The notes: generated by a model not told the origin, from the letters alone. A DNA stretch of 64,000 nucleotides from Clostridiales bacterium (GCA_019422525.1 JAHZDE010000001.1:248001-312000); one strand, 5' to 3'; counted from the stretch's first letter, positions 52,219 to 61,246 are shown. A program made the numbers and translations.

Positions 52219-52236
52219 CAGGCCCAAATGGGCCTG
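52219..52236 (-). terminator. Hairpin after gerQ-like gene
   Basis: CAGGCCC / GGGCCTG perfect 7-bp stem with AAAT loop, 11 bases after the stop; no T-run, so its role in termination is uncertain. Confidence 0.4.
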
Positions 52237-52246
52237 AAAGTAAAAG

Positions 52247-52663
52247 TTAATAATAAAATCGGATAAACTTGATATTGTAAAAATCACATGCAAGCAAATC
52301 ATCGGTTTCAATTTCGTTCAGAAGGATATAATTGGCGCCTACACCAACTAAAACGCCAATACGGTCTGTCAGGGTACTGGTACCCACCAGAAATTCAACC
52401 TTGACTTTTCGACCGATCTGGGTACGGATAAATCCATTGAGATATTGAAGATTTTCGGGAGTGACAGCTACAGACTGATTCCAAGGTGTTTCCTGCAAAG
52501 ACATGGAGGGTGGGAAAGTACCGGTAACCTGTGGCAAAGCAGTAAATCCGCCGTTAGTCCCCTGTTGGCACCCGGTTCCTCCCGGGCATCCAGAAGAATT
52601 TGCAGAAGGGGCAGCCGGGGAAGGCATATAGACAGCACTGTATCCGGTATCAGGATTATTCAT
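52247..52663 (-). CDS. gerQ: GerQ-like spore coat protein
   Basis: A 138-residue protein with a low-complexity Pro/Ser/Gly/Cys N-terminus (1-60) and a conserved C-terminal domain, LQYLNGFIRTQIGRKVKVEFLVGT ... DRIGVLVGVGANYILLNEIE ... NIKFIRFY, which matches the GerQ domain. In Bacillus GerQ sits in the inner coat and holds the cortex hydrolase CwlJ; here it lies 18 bases after the cwlJ-like gene, repeating that pairing. GAGAGGAG precedes the ATG. Confidence 0.82.
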   Translation of the reverse strand: MNNPDTGYSAVYMPSPAAPSANSSGCPGGTGCQQGTNGGFTALPQVTGTFPPSMSLQETPWNQSVAVTPENLQYLNGFIRTQIGRKVKVEFLVGTSTLTDRIGVLVGVGANYILLNEIETDDLLACDFYNIKFIRFYY

Positions 52664-52681
52664 AAGAAAACTCCTCTCGTA

Positions 52682-53128
52682 TCATGTATTGCGATATTTT
52701 TCAGTAGGGGCATAGAAGCAGTGGTTATTCAGCCGGGTAAAATATCTTCCAATACCGCCTGATGGGAAATATTCCGGGCAGACAGGGGAATATGGGTTTT
52801 GAAAAAACAGACAATTCCCCACCGAAGCAGCCGTATTTCCGGCAAGAGCCCAATCGGCAATGGCATAATGAACCTCTTCCGGCTCCATATTATAAATATT
52901 CTGGGGATTATATCCCGAGCTGGTGGACGTCTTCATACAGGTAAATTGCCCGGGCTGGGTGATGATATTTCGGACATTTCCGCCATTGCTCACCCGTTGA
53001 AACTCGCCATACGGTGCCTGTACCCGGTTCATTACCACAGAAGCTACCGCTCGCATTCCATCGTCCCCTTCGCCGCCGGCTTCACACTGAATCAGCCTTG
53101 CCAAAAGCTCCCTGTCGCTGAACGGCAT
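52682..53128 (-). CDS. cwlJ: Spore cortex-lytic cell wall hydrolase CwlJ
   Basis: A 148-residue hydrolase_2 (SleB/CwlJ) domain. LLARLIQCEAGGEGDDGMRAVASVVMNRV contains the catalytic glutamate motif E-A-x-G-E; FTCMK, ADWALAG and CLFFQNP follow as in the family. No signal peptide, as expected for CwlJ, which is placed in the coat of the mother cell. AAAGGAGG precedes the ATG. Acts in germination by breaking muramic-lactam cortex; paired with the GerQ-like gene. Confidence 0.9.
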   Translation of the reverse strand: MPFSDRELLARLIQCEAGGEGDDGMRAVASVVMNRVQAPYGEFQRVSNGGNVRNIITQPGQFTCMKTSTSSGYNPQNIYNMEPEEVHYAIADWALAGNTAASVGNCLFFQNPYSPVCPEYFPSGGIGRYFTRLNNHCFYAPTEKYRNT

Positions 53129-53250
53129 GGCAGGTTCCTCCTTTCACAAAGTACTTCCTGTCCAGCATATGCACTATGAAAAACGGATGATACTGATTTT
53201 TGCATAGTTTGGAAAGAATTGGACAGCCTGATAAGGGAAGGAGGATGAAA

Positions 53251-53799
53251 ATGCATCCATATCGAATTTACATTTATGGAAATCCGCGTGATGTTTCCTT
53301 AATCAAGCTGTTTCAAAAAGGGCTTCCCGATTTTGGGACCGTAGAATATAAGGGAATAGAGCGAGGAAGGGACGCTCGGCGGTTCCTCTTGGAAGAAGGG
53401 GAGGAGTGGCCCCAACCGGGAACGGATGGGGGATTGCTTTTATTCAAAAAAAATTTTTCCATTCCAGCGCAGGTATGGCCATTGCCGGGATGGATGTCTG
53501 TTATAAATTCACCCCAAACACAAGGGCTGCGGGCGCTTCAGGGAACCGGAATTCCGGTCATTACTTGTGGCGCTTCGATTCGGGACACGCTCAGTATTTC
53601 CAGCTGGGATTTCCCTCAATGCTCTATTAGCTTGCTGCGAGGGATTCCCACAATGGATGGAGGATTTACAGAGCCTGGGGAAATCCCGGTATATCTGAGA
53701 GAAAAAATCTCGAGAGAAGAAGTGTTGCTGTATTGTGGGGTGTTGCTGGCATGTGGAATTTCTCTGGAAGAAGGGCTGAAGATACCGGCGAAAATTTGA
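53251..53799 (+). CDS. Conserved-looking protein of unknown function in the spore gene group
   Basis: About 182 residues, MHPYRIYIYGNPRDVSLIKLF. No signal peptide or membrane segment. A mixed alpha/beta layout with a possible nucleotide-type fold: GLLLFKK, MSVINSPQTQGLRALQGTGIPVITCG, then RDTLSISSWDFPQCSISLLRG and EPGEIPVYL. The RDTLSISS/EPGEIPV pair recalls small uncharacterised clostridial proteins. AAGGAGG abuts an ATG at 53245 and is well spaced for the ATG at 53251. Divergent from cwlJ-gerQ and upstream of the ssp gene, so a sporulation role is possible. Confidence 0.65.
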   Translation: MHPYRIYIYGNPRDVSLIKLFQKGLPDFGTVEYKGIERGRDARRFLLEEGEEWPQPGTDGGLLLFKKNFSIPAQVWPLPGWMSVINSPQTQGLRALQGTGIPVITCGASIRDTLSISSWDFPQCSISLLRGIPTMDGGFTEPGEIPVYLREKISREEVLLYCGVLLACGISLEEGLKIPAKI

Positions 53800-53889
53800 A
53801 AAAATTGTCAGTTATAAATTCCTCAAGGGTACGCAAACTATGAAAGCAAACGCGAAACAAACTTTTGAATTTGAGGAGTGTTTTGGATT

Positions 53890-54078
53890 ATGTCTAACAA
53901 GAATGTTGTTCCCGAAGCTCGTGAAGCCCTGAACCGTTTCAAGATGGAAGCTGCCAACGAAGTGGGCGTGAACCTGAAGCAGGGATATAACGGTGATTTG
54001 ACCTCTCGTCAGGCCGGTTCCGTCGGCGGCCAGATGGTCAAAAAGATGATTCAGCAGTACGAGCAGAACATGAAATAA
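53890..54078 (+). CDS. Alpha/beta-type small acid-soluble spore protein
   Basis: A 62-residue DNA-coating protein of the forespore. The family pattern is complete: ALNRFKMEAANEVGVNLKQG, then YNGDLTSRQAGSVGGQMVKKMI. The GPR protease site corresponds to KMEAANE. Start at MSNKN, preceded by GAGGAG 11 bases upstream. Direct evidence that the organism makes endospores. Confidence 0.95.
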   Translation: MSNKNVVPEAREALNRFKMEAANEVGVNLKQGYNGDLTSRQAGSVGGQMVKKMIQQYEQNMK

Positions 54079-54151
54079 TCACCGTATTCAGCGGATAATC
54101 AAAAAATGAGTATCGTCCAATAGGGCGGTACCCATTCAGAATAATCCTTGG

Positions 54152-54190
54152 CAGGGCAGTATAGCAAACAAGCTGTACTGTCCTGCTGTC
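54152..54190 (+). terminator. Probable terminator of the ssp gene
   Basis: GCAGGGCAGTATAGC / GCTGTACTGTCCTGC, 15-bp stem with two wobble pairs; only a short T-rich tail. Confidence 0.55.
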
Positions 54191-54208
54191 GTTTAGATGC
54201 CTGTTGAT

Positions 54209-54244
54209 AAAAAATACCTGCCGGAAGCAGCTTTCCAGCAGGTA
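54209..54244 (-). terminator. Terminator of the small two-helix membrane gene
   Basis: TACCTGC(C)GGAA / TTCC(A)GCAGGTA stem; followed on the minus strand by TTTTTTATC. Confidence 0.75.
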
Positions 54245-54274
54245 CTTATGAACTGATAAACTTTTATATGGGGA

Positions 54275-54454
54275 TTATCCGGGGTCTTTCATTGCAAAAC
54301 CAGCAATGGTTACAATAAGGCCTATCCATTGAATTACCTGAGATAGAATGGCGGCAACAGAAGTTCCAAACCAGATGGCTCCGCTAACTCCCATCCCAAC
54401 GCCAAAAAGGATAAGGGCTATTCCCAACAGCATGATTTTTACTCCAGTTTTCAT
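54275..54454 (-). CDS. Small two-helix membrane protein, function unknown
   Basis: A 59-residue hydrophobic protein, MKTGVKIMLLGIALILFG, with two transmembrane segments (about 6-27 and 34-54) joined by a short polar turn and ending MKDPG. AAAGGA lies 8-10 bases before the ATG at 54454; an upstream ATG at 54463 is too close. Own terminator behind. Family not recognised. Confidence 0.6.
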   Translation of the reverse strand: MKTGVKIMLLGIALILFGVGMGVSGAIWFGTSVAAILSQVIQWIGLIVTIAGFAMKDPG

Positions 54455-54644
54455 TCTTCTCATCCTTTCTTTCCCGTTTTAACAAAACAATAATCTTTCC
54501 TGATTACAGTATACAGAAGGCAAGTTGAAAAATCCATTGACGGAAATAACAATCATTAATTGTTTTTTTGTATAAAATATTTCGCTAATTTTTTATAGCT
54601 TTATTATTTTGATATATAAATCTATTTTAGTTTCTTTATATTCA

Positions 54645-54677
54645 CAAAAAAGGGCTGCCAAAATGGCAGCCCTTTTT
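54645..54677 (-). terminator. Terminator of the threonine operon
   Basis: AAAAAGGGCTGCCA / TGGCAGCCCTTTTT, 14-bp perfect stem with AAA loop, T-run on the minus strand; placed right after the lysC stop. Confidence 0.93.
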
Positions 54678-54692
54678 GGAAATTCACTCTGA

Positions 54693-55913
54693 TTATGCTT
54701 TCATTGCCTCGGCAAAGAATTTGTTGTGAACAGCAGTCACAGCCTTGTCAGCATCATCGGCGGCAATCAGCACAGAAATCTTGATTTCACTGGTAGAAAT
54801 CATTTGAATATTGATGTTAGCCTCGAACATGGCCTCAAACATCTCGGCAGCCACACCGGGATGGCTTTCCATACCAGCGCCTACGATAGACACCTTTGCC
54901 ACGTTTTCGTCATATACCACACTGGAAGCGCCCAGTGCTTCGGCATAGGGGTTCAGCATTTCGATAGCAGCCTTCAAATTGTCCTGTCCCACCGTAAAGC
55001 TGATGTCCTTGGTGCCATTGCGGCCAACAGACTGAAGAATAATGTCAACATTGATATTTTTAGCGGAAAGCTTGGAGAAAATCTTAAAGGCCAGGCCAGG
55101 CTTATCCGGCACACCGATAATCGAAATCCGTGCAATATTTTCGTCCTTTGCTACGCCGCTGATGAGCATCTTTTCCACTTTTGTTTCCTCCTTCACGATT
55201 GTACCCGGTACTCTGGACAGGCTGGACAGCACTTCCAGTTCAATATTATATTTCTTTGCCATTTCTACAGAGCGGTTATTGAGCACCTGTGCGCCCAGTG
55301 TAGCCAGTTCCAGCATTTCGTCATAGGAAATACTGGCCAGCTTTTTGGCTCCCGGAACTTTTCTCGGGTCAGCCGTGAACACACCTTCCACGTCGGTATA
55401 AATCTGGCACAAATCGGCATGCATCACAGCGGCGATTGCCACTGCACTGGTGTCGGAGCCGCCGCGGCCCAATGTTGTCATATCATCGTAACGGTTAATG
55501 CCCTGGAAACCAGTGACCACCACAATATTCTTTTTGTCGAGTTCTTTGCGGATACGGTCCGGCACCACCCGCTTGATACGGGCGTTGCCATAGGCGGAAG
55601 AAGTGACAAAACCGGCCTGCCAGCCCAGCAGGGAAACCACAGGAAATCCCAGTTTCTCAATGGCCATAGCCAAAAGAGAAGCGGACATCTGCTCGCCTGC
55701 AGTCAGCAGCATATCCATCTCGCGCTTGGAAGCGTCGGGATTGATTTCTTTTGCTTTGGCAATCAAATCGTCAGTGGTGTCGCCCTGTGCGGAAACCACG
55801 ACAATCAGATCGTTGCCTTCCTTGTATTTACTGGTAACGATATCCGCTACATTAAAGACTCTCTCTGCGTTAGCCACAGAAGAGCCACCAAATTTCTGTA
55901 CAATCAAGCTCAT
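54693..55913 (-). CDS. lysC: Aspartate kinase
   Basis: First enzyme of the aspartate family pathway (aspartate to aspartyl phosphate). The 406 residues show MSLIVQKFGGSSVANAERV, the substrate region GRGGSDTSAVAIAAVMHAD and YTDVEGVFTADPR, and two C-terminal ACT domains (ISIIGVPDKPGLAFKIFSKL; VSIVGAGMESHPGVAAEMF) for lysine and/or threonine feedback. Last gene of the ACT-hom-thrB-lysC operon, which suggests it mainly serves threonine. Confidence 0.95.
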   Translation of the reverse strand: MSLIVQKFGGSSVANAERVFNVADIVTSKYKEGNDLIVVVSAQGDTTDDLIAKAKEINPDASKREMDMLLTAGEQMSASLLAMAIEKLGFPVVSLLGWQAGFVTSSAYGNARIKRVVPDRIRKELDKKNIVVVTGFQGINRYDDMTTLGRGGSDTSAVAIAAVMHADLCQIYTDVEGVFTADPRKVPGAKKLASISYDEMLELATLGAQVLNNRSVEMAKKYNIELEVLSSLSRVPGTIVKEETKVEKMLISGVAKDENIARISIIGVPDKPGLAFKIFSKLSAKNINVDIILQSVGRNGTKDISFTVGQDNLKAAIEMLNPYAEALGASSVVYDENVAKVSIVGAGMESHPGVAAEMFEAMFEANINIQMISTSEIKISVLIAADDADKAVTAVHNKFFAEAMKA

Positions 55914-55934
55914 GTCTTTCTTTCCCTCACTCTC

Positions 55935-56831
55935 TTACTCAATCACAATCCTGGCACCATGAGAATCGGCGCGAAGGATTTCCGTTTGCCAGCCGGTAAT
56001 ACCCTTTTCTTCCAGATGCGCTGCTGCCTGCCGAATAAAATCGTCAGAATGATCCGCATCCACAAAGGCAATAATGGTGGGGCCTGCGCCGCTGACATAG
56101 GTACCCAGAGAACCCAGCTCATAGGTCATACGGAATACCTGGTCATAATGGTCAATCAGGCCGCAGCGGTAAGGCTGGTGCAGTTTATCCTGCACGGCTA
56201 CCCGCAGATTGCCAAGGTTCCCGGAGAAAAGCGAAGCCGTCATCAATGCGGAACGGGAAAGGTTGTATACTGCGTCTGCCCGGGAATAATTTTCCGGCAA
56301 AACGGAGCGGGCCTTTTCCGTTTTCAGCTCAAAAGGCGGAACCAGAACGGCAAAACGGATTTTATCGGAAACGGGTACGCTGACACTGTATACCCGTTTG
56401 CCTTCAATAGCAGAGGTTACCAGACCACCGGCAATGGCGGGGGAGGTATTATCAGGGTGGCCTTCAATCTGTGCGGCCAGATTGATAAGGTCCTCCTGAG
56501 AAAGAGGGTTGCCCAACATTCGGTTAGCGCCCAGAATGCCGGCCACAATACAGGCGGAGCTGCTGCCAAGGCCCCGAGCCATAGGAATATTGTTTTCCTG
56601 CAAAATTTTAAGGCCGGGCAGCTTGTGGCCACAGCTTTCATACAGATAATTGGCAGCCCAGAAAATCAGGTTGGAAGTATCGGTGGGGATTTTCGTATCA
56701 TCGACAGAGGAAATCTCCACGTCGTCCCATTCTTCCATCCAGACACGATTATATTTATTCAGTGCAATTCCCAAAGCGTCAAATCCGGACCCCAGGTTGG
56801 CGCTGGTTGCAGGTACATCAATACGTATCAT
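55935..56831 (-). CDS. thrB: Homoserine kinase
   Basis: GHMP-fold kinase making O-phosphohomoserine. The 298 residues show VPATSANLGSGFDALGIAL, the ATP loop MARGLGSSSACIVAGILGAN and the C-terminal GAGPTIIAF. Lies between hom and lysC with short spacers (41 and 21 bases). No thrC is present, so threonine synthase is encoded elsewhere. Confidence 0.95.
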   Translation of the reverse strand: MIRIDVPATSANLGSGFDALGIALNKYNRVWMEEWDDVEISSVDDTKIPTDTSNLIFWAANYLYESCGHKLPGLKILQENNIPMARGLGSSSACIVAGILGANRMLGNPLSQEDLINLAAQIEGHPDNTSPAIAGGLVTSAIEGKRVYSVSVPVSDKIRFAVLVPPFELKTEKARSVLPENYSRADAVYNLSRSALMTASLFSGNLGNLRVAVQDKLHQPYRCGLIDHYDQVFRMTYELGSLGTYVSGAGPTIIAFVDADHSDDFIRQAAAHLEEKGITGWQTEILRADSHGARIVIE

Positions 56832-56872
56832 TTTCTATCATCATCCTATTCTCAATGATTCGAAAGGGTTCT

Positions 56873-58117
56873 TTACAGGTCTGCCACTCGAACAGTGGTT
56901 TCCACTTTAACGCCCATTTTGGAAAGCTGCTCCAGTTTTTCCCGGATTTCCCTTTCCTTCATTTCCTTGGTCACAAAGGCCAGTTCATTGCGCGGTGCAT
57001 TCTTTCTCGAAAGCTGCTGTACGCCGCCAAACAGGGCATCAGCGGTTCCCAGTGCTACCGAAGCGTTTTCGGCGGTAGCCCGTACATACATGGGCAGTAC
57101 ATCCTCCAGATAGTCCTCCACATAATCCGGGGAACCGTCTTCCCAGAACAGGTATTTCCGGGCCTTAATATGCTTCACGCAGTCGATAATATCGGCTACC
57201 ACAGCGCTGGCGGTAGGCAGCTTGCCTGCGCCCTTGCCATAGAACACCACATCACCGGTGGCATCGCCCCGCACCAAAATTCCGTTAAATACATCATCTA
57301 CATTGGCCAGCTGGCTGTCCCGGTCAATAAACATTGGGCAGCAGATAATCTGGATTTTGCCATTTTCCAGCATCTTTACGCGGCCAATCAGCTTAATCAC
57401 ACCGCCCCAGCTTTCAGCATAGTCCACATCGGCCAGAGTCAGATTCTGAATTCCTTCTGTATGCACCTGCTCGGGATACACATGGCGGCCAAAGGCCAAA
57501 GAAGCCAGAATACAAATTTTACGGCAAGCATCCTGTCCTTCAATATCCGCTGCGGGATTGCGCTCTGCATAACCCAATTTTTGCGCCAGTGCCAAAGCGT
57601 CGTCAAAGGTCATCTGTTCCCGAATCATTTTGGTCAAAATAAAATTGGTTGTACCGTTCAAAATACCGGCAATCCCAATCACATCATTGGCCGCCAGACA
57701 CTGGCTGATAGGCCGGATAATGGGAATTCCTCCGCCCACGCTGGCTTCAAACAAAAAGTTCAGGTTGTTCTTTTGCGCAATGGCCAAAAGTTCCGCGCCT
57801 TTAGCAGCTACCAGCTCTTTGTTGGAAGTGACCACGCTCTTTCCGTTCTCCAAACATGCCTTTACATAGTCAAAGGCCGGATGAAGCCCGCCCATAACCT
57901 CGGCGACTATCTGGACTTCCGGATCATGTAAAATAATATTGAAGTCCTTAATAAAGCGGTCGGCAAAGGGGCTGTCCGGAAAATCCCGCAAATCCAAAAT
58001 ATACTTAATGCGGATTTCTTCCTTTGCACGCTTGGCAATGCTGTCCGCATGGACACGCAAAACCTCTCCGACACCGGAGCCGACCACGCCATAACCCATA
58101 ATAGCAATTTGTACCAT
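56873..58117 (-). CDS. hom: Homoserine dehydrogenase
   Basis: A 414-residue NAD(P)-dependent enzyme (aspartate semialdehyde to homoserine). N-terminal Rossmann motif QIAIMGYGVVGSGVGEVL, catalytic domain with GIAGILNGTTNFILTKM and AERNPAADIEGQDACRKI, GKGAGKLPTASAVVADI, and a C-terminal ACT domain (LPMYVRATAEN onward) for threonine feedback. AGAGGTGTGGAG precedes the ATG at 58117; the frame extends upstream without a binding site. Confidence 0.95.
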   Translation of the reverse strand: MVQIAIMGYGVVGSGVGEVLRVHADSIAKRAKEEIRIKYILDLRDFPDSPFADRFIKDFNIILHDPEVQIVAEVMGGLHPAFDYVKACLENGKSVVTSNKELVAAKGAELLAIAQKNNLNFLFEASVGGGIPIIRPISQCLAANDVIGIAGILNGTTNFILTKMIREQMTFDDALALAQKLGYAERNPAADIEGQDACRKICILASLAFGRHVYPEQVHTEGIQNLTLADVDYAESWGGVIKLIGRVKMLENGKIQIICCPMFIDRDSQLANVDDVFNGILVRGDATGDVVFYGKGAGKLPTASAVVADIIDCVKHIKARKYLFWEDGSPDYVEDYLEDVLPMYVRATAENASVALGTADALFGGVQQLSRKNAPRNELAFVTKEMKEREIREKLEQLSKMGVKVETTVRVADL

Positions 58118-58151
58118 AAACTCCACACCTCTTTTAATATCCGCTTTATCA

Positions 58152-58592
58152 TCATTTATCTGAGATACTGTCAATACTCAGCACACCGTCGATTTGTTTC
58201 AGCAGTTCCAGAAGCTCCTCTACCGAAGAGTCCATCCGGTCTACCCTGGCGGAAATCGAAACCAGTGCCCGACCATTTACCGGGATATTCTGGTTGATTG
58301 TGAGAATATTGGCACCTTTTGAATAGAATTCCGAAACCAGAGCCATTAAAACGCCCGGTCTGTCCAGAAGAACGGCCTGCACGGTTATCATCTGGCTGCT
58401 TAGTTTTCGGTTATACGGATAAACAGCATCCTTATACTTATAAAACACGCTGCGGGAAATTCCCGCCATTCGCACAGCCTCCGAAGTACTGGAGGCCTCA
58501 CCGTTAAGCAAAAACTGTTTAGCCTGCAAGACTTTTGTAAAGACCTCCGGCAGGACATCCTGTTCTACCAGAAGATAGGATGTATTCTTCAT
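58152..58592 (-). CDS. ACT-domain protein (PheB/UPF0735 type)
   Basis: A 146-residue protein: an N-terminal helix-turn-helix-like part (SSTSEAVRMAGISRSVFYKYKDAVYPY) and a C-terminal ACT domain (ITVQAVLLDRPGVLMALVSEFYSKGANILTINQ). Such proteins are found at the head of hom-thrB operons in Firmicutes and are presumed to sense an amino acid. GGTGGTGAAC precedes the ATG. First gene of the threonine operon; possible regulator of it. Confidence 0.88.
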   Translation of the reverse strand: MKNTSYLLVEQDVLPEVFTKVLQAKQFLLNGEASSTSEAVRMAGISRSVFYKYKDAVYPYNRKLSSQMITVQAVLLDRPGVLMALVSEFYSKGANILTINQNIPVNGRALVSISARVDRMDSSVEELLELLKQIDGVLSIDSISDK

Positions 58593-58631
58593 TGTTCACC
58601 ACCTGCATACGATTGTGTTTCAGCAAGGAAC

Positions 58632-58660
58632 AGTTTACCACATTAGCATCCTAATTGCAA
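58632..58660 (-). promoter_or_regulatory. Promoter of the threonine operon
   Basis: Minus strand TTGCAA (58660-58655), 17-base spacer, TAAACT (58637-58632). The leader is about 40 bases, too short for a T-box. Confidence 0.7.
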
Positions 58661-58766
58661 TAGGGAGAACCTGTATTTTTTTTCAATTTTTTTTAATTTA
58701 TTAGAGGTTTTATACAATCATGTTGCAGGGGTTATCGAATTTCCCTTTTGCACAATGAACAAAAAT

Positions 58767-58808
58767 CCCCCGGCATCGGTCCTGTAAGGGGAAACCGTAT
58801 ACCGGGGG
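58767..58808 (-). terminator. Terminator of the penicillin-binding protein gene
   Basis: CCCCCGG / CCGGGGG with further pairing CGGT/ACCG inside; followed on the minus strand by ATTTTTG. Confidence 0.75.
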
Positions 58809-58838
58809 AACTATTATATATCCCAAAAGCCAGAAAAA

Positions 58839-61154
58839 TTATTCCTCCAGCGAAGAAGTATCATTGGATTCAGAAACAACTTCTTCCTCTGATTCTGAAG
58901 AACTGCTTGTATCGGAAGAGGGGCTGGGAGAAGGTGAAATCGAAGGTTCCGGTGTCGCAGACGGAGAAGCGGAAGGTGCAGGGCTGGGACTGGGGGTAGC
59001 CTTGCTGTCATCCTCATGGTCACCAGTACAAATAGCCGGTATCCGGGAACTCTGGTACCATCCGGTGGCTGTACTCGTACAATTGTCTCCCTTCAGCAAG
59101 CCGGTTTCCGTACAATATTCAGCAGAAATTACAGTAGAATCCAGTTTATAGGACCACTCGGAAGGATCTTTATCCTCCAAGCATCGACTCATAATAGCTT
59201 TCCAAAGACGTTTGGGGTCAGAAGTGCTGGGCAACGCGCTGGGGGTACGGTAACCAGACCATACAGCGGCAACCGCATAAGGAGTACCACCAGCGAACCA
59301 AGCATCGCAGTTAGAGTCAGTAGTACCCGTTTTTCCGAATGTATCCCATCCGCTGATTGCCACATCCCGTGCCGTACCACTGGAGCCGTAAACAGGCATA
59401 TGCAGAAGCTTGTTCATCACAGTAGCATCATCAGAAGCCAATGCCTGTGTGGGAACATTATTTGTGTTATCCAAAATTCGGTTTCCGTCATGGTCTTCCA
59501 CATAGTAATAGGTATACGGCTCATAATACAGACCACCGTTGCCAAAAATCTGATAAGCAGCTGTCATTTCCTTTACTGTCATACCGCCATTCAGACCGCC
59601 AATACTCATAGCGCCAATGGCAACGCTGTCTTCCTGAGGATTCAAATGCTCAAAATGGAGCTTTTCCGTCAGAAAGTTATACACGGTCATGGGACCAATT
59701 TCCTTGGTCAGCTGTGCCGCAGTAGTATTTTGAGAAATCTCGATGGCATAGGGAAGCAACATCTTTCCTTGAGGAGCCTTCCATGCATTGTTAGGGCCGG
59801 GGTCACCATTTGGAAAGTAGTTGTCCACATATTCATCTACCAACATGCTGGAATAGTTGATAACACCCATGTCCATGGCAGCAGAATAAACGCCAATAGG
59901 CTTAATAGTAGAACCGGGCTGTCGAGCAGCATCGGTTGCATAGCTGTACCACAAATTTCCGGTTTTTTCCTGACGGGAACCTACCGTTGCCAATACGCGA
60001 CCGCTATAATCCATCATATAAAATCCGGATTCCACAGCGCCGTCCGTCAGGAAGTTATCTTCGTTTTGATATTCTTCCTCGGCGATTTTCTGCACGTCAG
60101 GGTCCATGGCGCAATAAATCTTTAGACCGCTGTGATACAACATTTGCTCTGCTTTGGACTGGTCGCAGTCATATAATTCCATCAAATCAGCGGTAACATC
60201 GTCATACAGCGCCTCAATGTACCAGTTCCAAACCGAAGAATCCGCCTCTTCTTCATCTTCGCCATCCTGGCTGTACCCCACAAACTTCATATTCTCCGAT
60301 TCTTCCATGGCTTGGTTATACTCATCTTCGGAGATCTTTTCCTGTTCATACATCTCTTTCAAAACAGTTTGCTGCCGTTCTTTGTTATTTTCAGGATAGA
60401 TAAGAGGATTATATTTATAAGGGTTCTGGGTAATTCCTGCAATAGCGGCACACTCAGCCAAATCGCAGTTTGTAATATCTTTTCCAAAATACAGCTGTGC
60501 GGCAGCCTGTACGCCGTTAGTGCCTCCGCCAAAACTGACCACATTCAAATAGGCTTCCAGGATCTGATCTTTGGAATACTCATCCTCCAGCTTGAGAGCC
60601 ATAAAAATTTCCCGGACTTTTCGCAATAAGCTTACTTCATTTTTACCGGTAATATTTTTAATCAGCTGCTGCGTAATGGTGGAACCGCCGCCAGAACCGC
60701 CGGTAAATAGCTTTCCAACAGCGCCAAACGTGGTTTTCCAGTCCACACCATGATGCTCATAAAAGCGTTTATCTTCAATGGCAACAATGGCATCCTTCAT
60801 ATACTTCGGGATGTTCACATAATCGACCCAGACACGGTTTTCCGAGCTATGCAGAGATAGATACTCTTCAAACTCTCCGTCTTGATTTTGCACATAGATA
60901 ACGCTGTTATAATCAAGCTTTTGCAAATCCAGGCGAGGTGCTTCTACTTTATTGCCCTCGTCCAAAACAAAGTTGATTACTGTAACTCCGGCAGCGGTTC
61001 CGGCAATTCCCAAAATAACCAGGAATGTGACCAGCAGCCGCAGTACAGCACGGACAATTCCACGAGCCGTAGCAGCAGCGGAGCGGGACTGTTCCCCTTC
61101 CTGTGCAAATGGGCCCGTTGTGGTGTTGTACTTGTTGATGTCTGTTTTTTTCAA
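58839..61154 (-). CDS. Class A penicillin-binding protein (bifunctional transglycosylase/transpeptidase)
   Basis: A 771-residue cell-wall synthase. Transmembrane anchor at about 36-60; GT51 domain with AIEDKRFYEHHGVDW (catalytic Glu), GSTITQQLIKN and AYLNVVSFGGGTNGVQAAA; transpeptidase domain with PGSTIKP (catalytic Ser), SQNTTAA (SxN) and FGKTGTT (KTG). A Cys-containing beta region and a Ser/Pro/Glu-rich external tail (ATPSPSPAPSASPSATPEPS) close the protein. TTG start with AAGGAG 10 bases upstream. Divergent from the BofC-like gene. Confidence 0.95.
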   Translation of the reverse strand: MKKTDINKYNTTTGPFAQEGEQSRSAAATARGIVRAVLRLLVTFLVILGIAGTAAGVTVINFVLDEGNKVEAPRLDLQKLDYNSVIYVQNQDGEFEEYLSLHSSENRVWVDYVNIPKYMKDAIVAIEDKRFYEHHGVDWKTTFGAVGKLFTGGSGGGSTITQQLIKNITGKNEVSLLRKVREIFMALKLEDEYSKDQILEAYLNVVSFGGGTNGVQAAAQLYFGKDITNCDLAECAAIAGITQNPYKYNPLIYPENNKERQQTVLKEMYEQEKISEDEYNQAMEESENMKFVGYSQDGEDEEEADSSVWNWYIEALYDDVTADLMELYDCDQSKAEQMLYHSGLKIYCAMDPDVQKIAEEEYQNEDNFLTDGAVESGFYMMDYSGRVLATVGSRQEKTGNLWYSYATDAARQPGSTIKPIGVYSAAMDMGVINYSSMLVDEYVDNYFPNGDPGPNNAWKAPQGKMLLPYAIEISQNTTAAQLTKEIGPMTVYNFLTEKLHFEHLNPQEDSVAIGAMSIGGLNGGMTVKEMTAAYQIFGNGGLYYEPYTYYYVEDHDGNRILDNTNNVPTQALASDDATVMNKLLHMPVYGSSGTARDVAISGWDTFGKTGTTDSNCDAWFAGGTPYAVAAVWSGYRTPSALPSTSDPKRLWKAIMSRCLEDKDPSEWSYKLDSTVISAEYCTETGLLKGDNCTSTATGWYQSSRIPAICTGDHEDDSKATPSPSPAPSASPSATPEPSISPSPSPSSDTSSSSESEEEVVSESNDTSSLEE

Positions 61155-61246
61155 ATTCAGCCAACTCCTTGATTTTGTAACCGTAGTACTATTGGGCGTG
61201 CATATTTTTCCAGTTTGTCCTCATACTAACGGCGAGGTGATGTACT

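Noticed and set aside
54726..56858. A 710-codon open frame antisense to lysC and thrB
   Set aside because: It crosses two genuine genes and their spacer; both sense proteins have complete family motifs, while this translation is featureless.
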